From assembly GCF_965232525.1 (NCBI RefSeq), contig NZ_OZ246980.1:1302001-1366000 (forward strand): DNA of 64,000 nt, read 5' to 3'. Position 1 is the first letter of the stretch, and every line of letters starts with the position of its first letter. The position numbers and the translations under genes were made by a program. Below are positions 26,753-35,437 of the stretch, one piece after another. The notes beneath the pieces are model-generated. The model was not told where the DNA came from, made no database searches, and worked only from the letters and a program-made list of their open reading frames with translations. This stretch comes from Bauldia sp965232525. GTDB lineage: Bacteria > Pseudomonadota > Alphaproteobacteria > Rhizobiales > Kaistiaceae.

Positions 26753-28708
26753 TCAGCTTCGGTTCTGGCGGTTGTCGACGAGGTCGTCGACCACGCCTGG
26801 GTCGGCCAGGGTCGAGGTATCGCCGAGATTGTCGAAGTCGTCCGCCGCGACCTTGCGCAGGATACGGCGCATGATCTTGCCGGAGCGGGTCTTGGGCAGG
26901 CCAGGCGCGAACTGGATAAGGTCCGGCTGGGCGATCGGGCCGATCTCCTTGCGGACCCACTGAACCAGTTCCTTGCGCAGGTCGTCATGCGGTTCTTCGC
27001 CCGTCATCAGCGTGACATAGGCATAGATGCCCTGGCCCTTGATGTCGTGGGGATAGCCGACCACGGCGGCCTCGGAGACCTTGGCGTGGGCGACCAGCGC
27101 GGACTCGACCTCCGCCGTCCCCATGCGGTGGCCGGAGACGTTGATGACGTCGTCGACGCGGCCGGTGATCCAGTAGTAGCCGTCTTCGTCGCGGCGACAG
27201 CCGTCGCCGGTGAAGTACATGCCTTTGTAGGCGGAGAAGTAGGTCTGGACGAACCGCTCATGGTCGCCGAAGACGGTCCGCATCTGTCCTGGCCAGGAGT
27301 CGGTCATGACCAGATTGCCCGATCCCGCGCCTTCGATGAACGTGCCCTCGGCATCGACCAGGGCCGGTTTGACGCCGAAGAACGGCCACGTCGCCGAGCC
27401 CGCCTTGAGCGGCGTCGCGCCCGGCAGGGGGGTGATCAGGATGCCGCCGGTTTCTGTCTGCCACCAGGTGTCGACCACCGGCGATCGGCTTTCGCCGACG
27501 ACGCGGTAGTACCACTCCCACGCTTCCGGATTGATCGGTTCGCCGACGGTGCCGAGCAGCCGGAGAGACGACCGGGAGGTTTTGGTGACGAAATCGTCGC
27601 CGGCACCCATCAATGCCCGGATCGCGGTCGGTGCGGTGTAGAAGATGTTGACCTGGTGCTTGTCGACCACCTGCCAGAAGCGGCTCGCGTCCGGGTAGGT
27701 TGGCACGCCTTCGAACATCAGCGTCGTCGCTCCGTTGGCGAGCGGTCCATAGACGATGTAGCTGTGGCCGGTCACCCAGCCGACATCGGCGGTGCACCAG
27801 TATATGTCGCCGTCGTGATAGTCGAACACCAGCTGGTGTGTGAGCGAGGCGTAAAGGAGATATCCGCCGGTGGTGTGGAGGACACCCTTCGGCTTGCCGG
27901 TCGAGCCGGAGGTGTAGAGGATGAACAACGGGTCTTCCGCGTTCATCGGCTCCGGTGGGCAGTCGCTCGACGCGTCGGCAACCGCCTCGTGGTACCAGAT
28001 ATCGCGTCCGGGCTTCATCGCGATGTCGCCGCCGGTGTGCTTGACGACGATGACGTGCTCGACCTTGGCGCCGTCGCCTTCGGCGATCTCGATCGCCCGG
28101 TCCGCGTTGGCCTTGAGCGGCACCGTGCGGCCACCGCGGCGCCCCTCGTCACTGGTGATCACGTGGCCGGACCGGCAATCCTCGATGCGGCCGGCCAGCG
28201 CTTCCGCGGAGAAGCCGCCGAACACCACCGAGTGGATTGCGCCGATCCGGGTGCAGGCGAGCATCGCATAGGCGACTTCGGGGATCATCGGCATATAGAT
28301 CGTAACCCGATCGCCTTTCTTGACGCCGTACGACTTCAGTACGTTGGCGAGGCGGCAGACGTGCTCATGGAGTTCGCGGAAGGTGATTTTCAGGGACGGC
28401 GTATCCGGATTATCCGGCTCCCAGAGGATCGCCGTCTGGTCGCCGCGGGTCTGGAGGTGACGGTCGACGCAGTTGGCCGACACGTTGAGGACGCCATCCT
28501 CAAACCATTTGATCGACACGTCCGGCACTTCGAACGATGTGTTCTTGACGATGGTGAACGGTTTGATCCAGTCGAGGCGCTTGGCCTGCTCGCCCCAGAA
28601 TGTGTCCGGGTCTTCGACCGATTGTCGGTACATCGCGTCATATTTGGCGCGGTCGACATAGGCTTTGGCGGCCCATTCGGCCGGGACCGGGTGAACGATA
28701 TCGCTCAT
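26753..28708 (-). CDS. acs: acetyl-CoA synthetase
   Basis: 651 residues, the standard Acs length. Motifs are the AMP-binding YTSGSTGKPKGVLHTTGGYL, the WWQTETGG region with the adenylate-binding Glu, and the C-terminal PKTRSGKIMRRILR with the regulatory, acetylatable Lys. It converts acetate, ATP and CoA to acetyl-CoA. The starting segment HPVPAEWAAKAYVDRAKY is typical. Single gene; a spacer of about 110 bp separates it from the SDR. Confidence 0.97.
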   Translation of the reverse strand: MSDIVHPVPAEWAAKAYVDRAKYDAMYRQSVEDPDTFWGEQAKRLDWIKPFTIVKNTSFEVPDVSIKWFEDGVLNVSANCVDRHLQTRGDQTAILWEPDNPDTPSLKITFRELHEHVCRLANVLKSYGVKKGDRVTIYMPMIPEVAYAMLACTRIGAIHSVVFGGFSAEALAGRIEDCRSGHVITSDEGRRGGRTVPLKANADRAIEIAEGDGAKVEHVIVVKHTGGDIAMKPGRDIWYHEAVADASSDCPPEPMNAEDPLFILYTSGSTGKPKGVLHTTGGYLLYASLTHQLVFDYHDGDIYWCTADVGWVTGHSYIVYGPLANGATTLMFEGVPTYPDASRFWQVVDKHQVNIFYTAPTAIRALMGAGDDFVTKTSRSSLRLLGTVGEPINPEAWEWYYRVVGESRSPVVDTWWQTETGGILITPLPGATPLKAGSATWPFFGVKPALVDAEGTFIEGAGSGNLVMTDSWPGQMRTVFGDHERFVQTYFSAYKGMYFTGDGCRRDEDGYYWITGRVDDVINVSGHRMGTAEVESALVAHAKVSEAAVVGYPHDIKGQGIYAYVTLMTGEEPHDDLRKELVQWVRKEIGPIAQPDLIQFAPGLPKTRSGKIMRRILRKVAADDFDNLGDTSTLADPGVVDDLVDNRQNRS

Positions 28709-28831
28709 GGTCTTCCTCCCCTTCGCCGCCGCGACCGTCGAGCGGGTCGGCGCGGCACCTCGTTCGTCACATAAGCGCTTGCCCGCCTACCGATGCAAGC
28801 CTTTCGGTGGGTGCGCAGTGTCGCGGGAAGC

Positions 28832-29245
28832 CTACAGACCGCCGAGTTTCCGGACCCGCTTCCACTCGGCCGTTGTGACCGGTTGGACCGAGAGGCGCGA
28901 CTGCCGCACCAGGATCATCTCGGCAAGGGCCGGGTCGGCCTTGACATCGGCCAGGGTCACCGGTTTCGGCATCGGCTCGACGGCGGCGATGTCGACGCAT
29001 TCCCATTTGCCGGAGTCGTCGGTGGAATCCGGGTGGGCTTCCTTGACGACGACGACCGTGCCGACGACCGCTTTCTCGGGACCGGAATGGTAGAAGAACC
29101 CCTCGTCGCCTTTCTTCATCGCCCGCATGTGATTACGCGCCGTGAAGTTGCGGACGCCGTCCCATTCCTGGCCGCGCTTACCCTTCTTGACCTGATCGTC
29201 CCACGACCAGGTGTCCGGTTCTGATTTGAATAGCCAATACGCCAC
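28832..29245 (-). CDS. EVE domain protein
   Basis: 137 residues, a complete EVE (PUA-like) domain: WLFKSEPDTWSWDD at the N terminus, GVRNFTARNHMRAMKKGD (WDGVRN is the hallmark) and FYHSGPEKAVVG. EVE proteins bind modified bases such as modified cytosines and are relatives of thymocyte nuclear protein 1. No restriction genes are nearby, so a defence role is not indicated here. 30 bp separate it from the upstream kinase-like gene. Confidence 0.92.
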   Translation of the reverse strand: MAYWLFKSEPDTWSWDDQVKKGKRGQEWDGVRNFTARNHMRAMKKGDEGFFYHSGPEKAVVGTVVVVKEAHPDSTDDSGKWECVDIAAVEPMPKPVTLADVKADPALAEMILVRQSRLSVQPVTTAEWKRVRKLGGL

Positions 29246-29275
29246 CTGAACCCCTCCATCGTTTCCTTCGTCGTC

Positions 29276-30109
29276 TTACGCCGTCGCCGTCGCCAGCGGA
29301 AGAGAAGCCTCGATCAGGGCCATCCCGAGGTCGAGGTCCCACCCGTCCTCGATGGCCCAGATCACGGAGAGGACCGCCTGGCTGAAGCACCAGTCGAGCA
29401 TCCGTTGGCGATCGAAGCCGAGGCGCTCGGAATAAATGGCCACTCGCCGGGCGATGATGGCGGGATCGGCGAACAATCTCGCATCGGTGATCGGGTTCCG
29501 CAGGCTGGCGCCGACTTCATACGCCGGCTCGCCAACCATGCCCTTCGGGTCGATCGCCAGCCACCCGCGGGCCGTGTCGTTGAGGATGTTGAAGTGGTGG
29601 AGATCGCCGTGCAGAACGACCGGGCTTGCCTGATCCGAGCACAGATCGCGGTACCGCGCGGCCGCCCGTTCCACCAGAGGTCGGTCGAGGCGACGGTCGC
29701 CGGGACCTGCGAGAAATCGATCGAAACCGCGACCAATGGTTTCGATTGTCTTGAGGCCAGTCACCAGACCGTTGGCCGTATGAAGCGCGGTAATCGTGTC
29801 GGCGATGATCGCCGTCGCCTCGTCGTCTCGGCCGGTGGCGACCAGATTGACGAGATCCCCTCCCGGAATCGCGCGTTCAATCAGCAGGCCGTCGGGGTCG
29901 CGAGCGATAACCCGCACCGCGCCACGACCGCCATAGTGCGCGAGCACGGCCGCCGAATCCTGCTCGTCGCTGTTCGGGCCGTAGAGCTTGAGGACGCACG
30001 GTCTGTCGTCATGGGTGACGAAGACGACGCGACCGGCGGGCGTGTCGATCAGATCGCCGTCGACGGTCAGCGACCAGGCCGCAGTCAGGCGTGTCAGCGC
30101 GTTGTCCAC
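29276..30109 (-). CDS. APH(6)/hydroxyurea-kinase-like phosphotransferase
   Basis: 277 residues. The kinase core shows HGDLHHFNILN (Brenner motif with the catalytic Asp, about residue 168) and LAIDPKG (metal-binding Asp). The N-terminal lobe with LLIERAIPGGDL fits the aminoglycoside/hydroxyurea resistance kinase family (PF04655). Such chromosomal copies often have no demonstrated resistance role, so I do not call it a resistance gene. Followed at short distance by the EVE gene. Confidence 0.8.
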   Translation of the reverse strand: MDNALTRLTAAWSLTVDGDLIDTPAGRVVFVTHDDRPCVLKLYGPNSDEQDSAAVLAHYGGRGAVRVIARDPDGLLIERAIPGGDLVNLVATGRDDEATAIIADTITALHTANGLVTGLKTIETIGRGFDRFLAGPGDRRLDRPLVERAAARYRDLCSDQASPVVLHGDLHHFNILNDTARGWLAIDPKGMVGEPAYEVGASLRNPITDARLFADPAIIARRVAIYSERLGFDRQRMLDWCFSQAVLSVIWAIEDGWDLDLGMALIEASLPLATATA

Positions 30110-30136
30110 TGGATCCAGGGGGCTTTGGCTAGCTGG

Positions 30137-30156
30137 ATTCCCGCTTCCGCGGGAAT
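30137..30156. repeat. short palindromic unit (ATTCCCGC-TTCC-GCGGGAAT)
   Basis: A perfect 8-bp inverted repeat with a 4-base loop, in a GGATTCCCGC...GCGGGAATGA context. This looks like the small dispersed palindromic repeats scattered in many proteobacterial genomes. It lies in the 91-bp gap between gpsA and the APH-like gene. Only one copy is in the window. Confidence 0.55.
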
Positions 30157-30200
30157 GAGCGGACGAAGACGGCTGCTTCGACGGTGGACCTCGTGCACGA

Positions 30201-31193
30201 TCACTCCGTTTCGTGCTTCAGCGGTCGCGTCATCAGCGCCTCGATGGCTGCGTCAATGGTGAGGTTGCCGCCGACGATTGCCGCCACCGCATCGACGATC
30301 GGCATCGCAATCCGATGCCGGCGGGCGAGGTCGCGCGCCACCGATGCGGTCGCGATGCCTTCGACGAGGGGGTGGTCGTCGTTGGGGTCGCCGCCCTCTC
30401 CGAGCATCTGGCCATAGGCGAAATTGCGCGATTGCGGGCCAGAGCAGGTCAGCACCAGGTCACCGAGTCCGGACAGACCCATCAGTGTTTCGGCCCGCGC
30501 ACCGAGCGCCGCCGCCAGCCGCCGCATCTCCGCAAAACCACGAGCGATCAGCGCCGCCAAGGCACTAGCGCCGAGCCGGCGACCGGCCACGATACCGGCG
30601 GCGATGGCGAGCACGTTCTTCACCGCGCCGCCGAGCTCCACACCGATCAGATCGGTTTCGGCGTATGGGCGAAAGCTGCGGCTGGCGAGCGATTGGCAAA
30701 GGTCGCGCGCGAGACGCTCGTCGCTCGCTGCGATGGTGACGGCTGTCGGCAAGCCCTGTGCGACGTCCGTAGCGAAGCCTGGTCCGGACAGCACCGCGAC
30801 CGGGGCGTCGGGCGCAGCGTCGGCCAATACTTCGCTCATCCGCTTGGCCGTGCCGGTTTCGAGGCCCTTGGCGCAGATCACCAGCGGATGGCCCTCGGCA
30901 AGATAGGGCGCGGCGATCGCTGCGACGCTTCGCGTTGCCTGGGCTGGGACGGCGAGAAGCACGGCGTCGGCGCGAAGCGCGGCGCCAATGTTCGTGGTCG
31001 CCGGGATATGGTCGAGGGTTATGTCAGGGAGGTAGCGAGGGTTCTCGCGGCTCTGATCGATCGCCGCCACCACATCCGGGTCACGCGCCCAGATGCGGAC
31101 GGCCCGGCCGGCGCGCGCCGCGACGACCGCCAGGGCGGTACCCCAGGCCCCACCGCCGAGAACGGCGATGCGTTGGTAGCGGACGGCGGTCAT
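30201..31193 (-). CDS. gpsA: NAD(P)-dependent glycerol-3-phosphate dehydrogenase
   Basis: 330 residues. AVLGGGAWGTALAVVAARAG is the N-terminal cofactor motif; SGPGFATDVAQGLPTAVTIA and the catalytic region GAVKNVLAIAAGIVAGRRLG follow, with GLSGLGDLVLTC near the end. It reduces dihydroxyacetone phosphate to sn-glycerol-3-phosphate for phospholipid synthesis. Its position after tsaD on the same strand, 109 bp apart, is a common alphaproteobacterial order. Confidence 0.96.
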   Translation of the reverse strand: MTAVRYQRIAVLGGGAWGTALAVVAARAGRAVRIWARDPDVVAAIDQSRENPRYLPDITLDHIPATTNIGAALRADAVLLAVPAQATRSVAAIAAPYLAEGHPLVICAKGLETGTAKRMSEVLADAAPDAPVAVLSGPGFATDVAQGLPTAVTIAASDERLARDLCQSLASRSFRPYAETDLIGVELGGAVKNVLAIAAGIVAGRRLGASALAALIARGFAEMRRLAAALGARAETLMGLSGLGDLVLTCSGPQSRNFAYGQMLGEGGDPNDDHPLVEGIATASVARDLARRHRIAMPIVDAVAAIVGGNLTIDAAIEALMTRPLKHETE

Positions 31194-31302
31194 GTTTCGG
31201 GACCCCGAGATTTTGGCGAAACGCGACAGTCGGATGGATGCGATCTGCCGCCAGTGTCCTGTGACGCCGTGGAGAATTCAAGGCGACGTTATGTGAAAGG
31301 CG

Positions 31303-32382
31303 TTACGCCTTGGCGCCCTTGGCACCGCCGCCGACGGCTGACGGGTTCGCGGCGTCGAGCGGCCAGCGCGGCCGGGCGGGTGCGGTCAGATCGTCGGTCA
31401 GGCCGCGGGTCAACCGTTCGATGCCCGCCCAGGCGATCATCGCGCCGTTGTCGGTGCACAGGCGCTGCGGCGGTGCGACCAGGCGAAAACCTCGGGCTTC
31501 GCTTTCGGTTGTCAGCGCTGCGCGGATCGATTGGTTGGCGGCGACACCGCCGGCGATCACCAGCGTCGGCTGCTCCAGCCCGGCGTGGGCGTCGGCGAAC
31601 AGAGACATGGCGCGGGCCGAGCGGTCGACGACCGTATCGACGACCGCGGCCTGAAACGAGGCGGCGAGGTCGGCGATATCTCCATCGCTCAGCGGCGCGG
31701 CATCCTCGGCCGCCAGGCGGACGGCGGTCTTCAGGCCGGACAGGGAGAAGTCGGGTCGCGGCTTGCCGGCAAGCGGACGCGGCAGCGCAAACCGGCTCCC
31801 GTCTCCGTCGGATGCCGCCGCCTCTATCGTGGGGCCGCCGGGATAGCCGAGACCGAGGAGTTTGGCCGCCTTGTCAAACGCCTCTCCGATGGCGTCGTCG
31901 ATCGTCGTGCCGAGCCGGCGATAAACGCCAACATCCTCGACCGCGACGAACTGGGTGTGTCCGCCGGAAACCAGCAACAGCAGATAGGGAAAGGCAAGGT
32001 TGTCGGTCAGCCGGGCGGTAAGGGCGTGACCCTCGAGGTGATTGACCGCGATCAGGGGCTTACCGGCGGCGAGGGCCAGTGCCTTAGCCGTAGTCAGGCC
32101 CACAATGACTCCGCCGATCAAGCCAGGGCCTGCCGTGGCCGCGATCGCATCAAGGGAATCGAGGGCGATATCGGCTTCATCGAGGGCAGCAGCTATGATC
32201 GAGTCGAGCGCCTCCACATGAGCCCGAGCGGCGATTTCGGGAACCACACCGCCAAATGCGGCATGGTCGGCGGCTTGTGAGAGGATGATGTTGGACAGGA
32301 TGCGCCCGTGACCGTCCTTGTCGCGCGCCACAACCGCCGCCGCGGTCTCGTCGCAGCTCGTCTCGATACCAAGGGCTATCAT
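31303..32382 (-). CDS. tsaD: tRNA N6-adenosine threonylcarbamoyltransferase
   Basis: 359 residues. GIETSCDETAAAVV at the N terminus, the metal motif HLEGHALT (HxxxH), LVSGGHTQFV and VAGGVAANQSIR are the Kae1/TsaD signatures. It transfers the threonylcarbamoyl group to A37 of tRNAs reading ANN codons. It diverges from hemC across 103 bp, which should contain both promoters. Confidence 0.97.
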   Translation of the reverse strand: MIALGIETSCDETAAAVVARDKDGHGRILSNIILSQAADHAAFGGVVPEIAARAHVEALDSIIAAALDEADIALDSLDAIAATAGPGLIGGVIVGLTTAKALALAAGKPLIAVNHLEGHALTARLTDNLAFPYLLLLVSGGHTQFVAVEDVGVYRRLGTTIDDAIGEAFDKAAKLLGLGYPGGPTIEAAASDGDGSRFALPRPLAGKPRPDFSLSGLKTAVRLAAEDAAPLSDGDIADLAASFQAAVVDTVVDRSARAMSLFADAHAGLEQPTLVIAGGVAANQSIRAALTTESEARGFRLVAPPQRLCTDNGAMIAWAGIERLTRGLTDDLTAPARPRWPLDAANPSAVGGGAKGAKA

Positions 32383-32485
32383 CGGGCGGTTTCTGTCGAT
32401 ATCTACGCGGCGTGGTCAGACCTCGGGGGCAGGCGAGCTTTGGGGCTTCCAAGGCCCGCGCCCCCTAACACCGGAAGACAGGCTC

Positions 32486-33415
32486 GTGCAAACCCTGGCG
32501 TTTACCATCGGCACCCGTGGCAGCCCTCTGGCGATCGCCCAGGCGGAGGAAACCCGCGCGGCTCTCAGCGCGGTTCTCGAGGTCTCACCGGAGGCACTGA
32601 CCATCGAGCGGATACGGACAACCGGCGACCGCATCACCGACCGGCCGCTGATCGAGGCGGGCGGGAAAGGCCTGTTCACCAAGGAGATCGACGAGGCGAT
32701 GCTGGCCGGCGATATCGACCTGGCCGTGCATTCGGCCAAGGACCTGCCGACCGTGCTTCCCGATGGTATCGTCATCGCCGCATGCCTGCAGCGCGAGGAC
32801 GTTCGCGACGCGTTTTTGTCGCCGATCGCCGAGGATCTCGATAGCCTGCCTCATGGCGCGGTTCTGGGGACATCGTCGCCGCGCCGCAAAGCGATGGCGC
32901 TGTACCTCAGGCCTGACCTCGAAGTCGTTGATCTCAGGGGCAACGTCGAAACCCGAATGCACAAGCTGGCTGATGGCGAGGCGGACGCGACGCTGCTCGC
33001 CGTGGCCGGGCTACAGCGGCTCGGCCTTGCCGACCACGCGCGCGGTGCCATTCCCGCCGAAGCCTGGCTCCCGGCCGTCGGTCAGGGCGCGATCGCGATC
33101 ACCGCCCGTGAGGATGACGATCGGACGCGGACCGTGCTTGCGGCGATCGACGATCCAGCGACGTCGATTGCGCTGTCAGCCGAACGATCGTGCCTCGCCG
33201 TCCTTGACGGATCGTGCCGCACCCCGATCGGAGGCTGGGCCAGGATCGATGAGCAGGAGACCCTGGTCTTCGATGCGATCATCATTAAACCGGACGGATC
33301 GGTTTCGCATCGCGCTGCGCTTTCCGGCTCGCCCGAACAAGCAGAGACGGTCGGCGCCGCGGTTGGCGCCGAACTCGTGGAACGCGGCGGACCGGCCTTC
33401 TTCCAGGTCGAGTGA
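32486..33415 (+). CDS. hemC: hydroxymethylbilane synthase (porphobilinogen deaminase)
   Basis: 309 residues from GTG 32486 (protein begins with the family's TLAFTIGTRGSPLAIAQA); GGAAG lies about 10 bases upstream. The open frame reaches further upstream into the divergent promoter region, which is rejected. DLAVHSAKDLPT and TSSPRR are visible, and LDGSCRTPIGG carries the Cys that binds the dipyrromethane cofactor. It builds hydroxymethylbilane from four porphobilinogens. First gene of hemC-hemD-mitofilin-hemY. Confidence 0.96.
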   Translation: MQTLAFTIGTRGSPLAIAQAEETRAALSAVLEVSPEALTIERIRTTGDRITDRPLIEAGGKGLFTKEIDEAMLAGDIDLAVHSAKDLPTVLPDGIVIAACLQREDVRDAFLSPIAEDLDSLPHGAVLGTSSPRRKAMALYLRPDLEVVDLRGNVETRMHKLADGEADATLLAVAGLQRLGLADHARGAIPAEAWLPAVGQGAIAITAREDDDRTRTVLAAIDDPATSIALSAERSCLAVLDGSCRTPIGGWARIDEQETLVFDAIIIKPDGSVSHRAALSGSPEQAETVGAAVGAELVERGGPAFFQVE

Positions 33416-34125
33416 TGCGTCTCCTGGTCACACGGCCGGAGCCGGACGCGGCGGCAACGGCGGAGCGGCTGGAGCGTTTGGGACATTCGGTTCTTGTAGA
33501 GCCGCTGACGCGCATCGAGTTTCGGCCTGCGCCGGAACCCGCCGGTTCTCCCGCCGCAATCGCCTTCACCAGTCGCAACGGGGTTCGCGCCGTCGCGAGA
33601 TGGGGGTTTCTGCCCATCTGGCGGACGCTGCCCGTGTTCGCCGTTGGCGAAAGTACCGGCGCTCTGGCCAGCGACCTGGGGTTCGAGGCGGTTACCGTTG
33701 GCCAGGGCGATGCTGCGGGGCTGGCCGATCTCATCGCCACGCGGTTCGATCCCGCGCGCGGGGCGATCCTCCACGTTTGTGGGCATCATCGCACGCTTGA
33801 TCTCGCCGCGATGCTGGAGCCCATCGGAATCGCGGTTCACACCGTCGAGGGTTACGAGGCCGTCGCTGTTGCATCGCTGAGCGATGCATGCCGCCGGGCG
33901 CTATCGAGGCCCACGATCGACGGCGCGCTGTTCTTTTCCCGCCGAGCAGCGTCTGTGTTCCGGACGCTGGTCGGTGAAGCGAACCTGTTGGATCGGCTCG
34001 ACGGCGTTGCCCTCTACGCGATCTCGGAGCGGGCCGCCGAGCCGCTGCGGCGTCTCGACGCGGCGGCAGTGCGGGTATCTAAGCACCCGGACGAGCCGAG
34101 CCTCGTCGCCCTGCTCGAAGGTTAG
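33415..34125 (+). CDS. hemD: uroporphyrinogen-III synthase
   Basis: 236 residues from ATG 33415, sharing one base with the hemC stop (TGATG). HemD proteins are poorly conserved; the start LLVTRPEPDAAATAERLERLGH, VAFTS-like IAFTSRNGVRA and the C-terminal YAISERAAEPLRRL are characteristic. It closes and isomerises hydroxymethylbilane to uroporphyrinogen III. Context between hemC and the mitofilin gene supports it. Confidence 0.93.
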   Translation: MRLLVTRPEPDAAATAERLERLGHSVLVEPLTRIEFRPAPEPAGSPAAIAFTSRNGVRAVARWGFLPIWRTLPVFAVGESTGALASDLGFEAVTVGQGDAAGLADLIATRFDPARGAILHVCGHHRTLDLAAMLEPIGIAVHTVEGYEAVAVASLSDACRRALSRPTIDGALFFSRRAASVFRTLVGEANLLDRLDGVALYAISERAAEPLRRLDAAAVRVSKHPDEPSLVALLEG

Positions 34126-34185
34126 GCGGTCGCAGTCATTTGCCTATATAAGGTTTCAGTAGCCGCGCCTTGGCCGAGGAGTAGC

Positions 34186-35427
34186 ATGAGCGCGAACGAT
34201 AAGCCCCAAACCGAGGGCGGCCAGCCCGAACGACCCGATGCTCCGTCCGACGACCCGCGAAAGACACCGACAGCGGTGGAGGCGGCGGCCGACCTACAAT
34301 CCGCTGAAGCGCAGCCCGATGGCGAGCGCCCGGAGACGCCGGAAGCGGAGAGCAATTCTCGGTCTGAACCCGACGCCGACCATCGCGCGCAAGCAGTCGC
34401 GGCGCTGGCCCCGCGTCGCCAATCGGTCACTATGCTGGTCGTTGCAGCGATCATCGGCGGTGTGATCGCCACCGTGCTAGGTATCGCTTATCACGCCAGC
34501 GGCCTCGTCCCGACCCGGTCGGAGACGGTCGCCCAGGACGCATTGACCAAGATCGATGGCCTCACCGACACCATCGCCAGTTTCGAAAGCCGCGTCGCTG
34601 CACTCGAAGCGCAAGTCGCGGCGACGCCGGAAACAGCCCCCTTGACGGCCGCGATCGCTGACCTCAGGTCTACCGTCGCGGCGAATGCGCAACGGATCGA
34701 CCAACTCGAGGCGGCGCCACAAGGCACGGAAGACGCCACGGCGATCACCGAGGCTATCGCGCCAATCGAAGCGCGCCTCAGCAAGCTCGAAGCGACAGGC
34801 GGTGATGGCGACGCGGACGCCTTGGCTGGCCTGAGCGCGCGTATCGGTTCTGTTGAGACCGCGGTGACCGATCTCGAAACCCAGGTGGCCTCGCTCGCCG
34901 ATCAGCCCAGTCCGGGCGCAGAATCGGAGCGCGCGGCGCGGGCCATAGCCATTGGCTTGCTGCAGCAGGCAGCGCATGATGGCGGGCCGTTTGCCACCGA
35001 TCTGGCCGCCCTTAAGGCCTTGGGGACCGACACCGCGGATGTTGCGGCACTTGAGCCGCTGGCGTCCAAAGACACGCCGAGCCTGGCGACGCTGCAGGCC
35101 GGCTTTCCGACGGTTGCGGATGCGATCCTCGAAGCCGGCGCCGGCACGGACGATGCCGGGATTTTCGACCGATTGGCCGGGCTTGGGGGACTGGTCACGG
35201 TGCGGCCGATCGAGCCGATGGAGGGAGAAACATCGGTCGCCATCGTGTCGCGGATGCGATCCGCCGTCGATCAGGGCGATCTTGCCACCGCGCTCAGCGA
35301 ACGCGACGCATTGCCTCCGGAGGGACAGGCTGTGTCGTCGGCCTGGGCCGCGGCTGCGACGGACCGGGTCGCGATCAATTCCCTTGTCGAGAAGCTGGCC
35401 TTGTCGATGACGGCGGCGGGTAACTGA
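34186..35427 (+). CDS. alphaproteobacterial mitofilin (Mic60) homologue
   Basis: 413 residues. The acidic, proline-rich first 75 residues are followed by one transmembrane helix at about 81-102 and a long coiled coil (about 115-245, heptad pattern with many Leu/Ala). A C-terminal helical domain (about 260-410) ends with the conserved mitofilin-like helices. This is the bacterial counterpart of mitochondrial Mic60, known to lie with hem genes in Alphaproteobacteria and linked to intracytoplasmic membrane shape. Position between hemD and hemY fits exactly. Confidence 0.85.
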   Translation: MSANDKPQTEGGQPERPDAPSDDPRKTPTAVEAAADLQSAEAQPDGERPETPEAESNSRSEPDADHRAQAVAALAPRRQSVTMLVVAAIIGGVIATVLGIAYHASGLVPTRSETVAQDALTKIDGLTDTIASFESRVAALEAQVAATPETAPLTAAIADLRSTVAANAQRIDQLEAAPQGTEDATAITEAIAPIEARLSKLEATGGDGDADALAGLSARIGSVETAVTDLETQVASLADQPSPGAESERAARAIAIGLLQQAAHDGGPFATDLAALKALGTDTADVAALEPLASKDTPSLATLQAGFPTVADAILEAGAGTDDAGIFDRLAGLGGLVTVRPIEPMEGETSVAIVSRMRSAVDQGDLATALSERDALPPEGQAVSSAWAAAATDRVAINSLVEKLALSMTAAGN

Positions 35428-35437
35428 CGGAAAAGCC

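Noticed and set aside
26987..28774. 595-codon open frame opposite acs
   Set aside because: Antisense shadow; the acs product is full length with all motifs.
28832..29245. EVE protein as part of a defence island
   Set aside because: No restriction, nuclease or other defence genes nearby.
29276..30109. Antibiotic resistance gene
   Set aside because: Belongs to the APH(6)/hydroxyurea kinase family but sits in a stable housekeeping context without mobile-element signs; substrate cannot be inferred.
30213..32021. 602-codon open frame opposite gpsA and tsaD
   Set aside because: Spans two unrelated conserved genes on the other strand; composition typical of a shadow.
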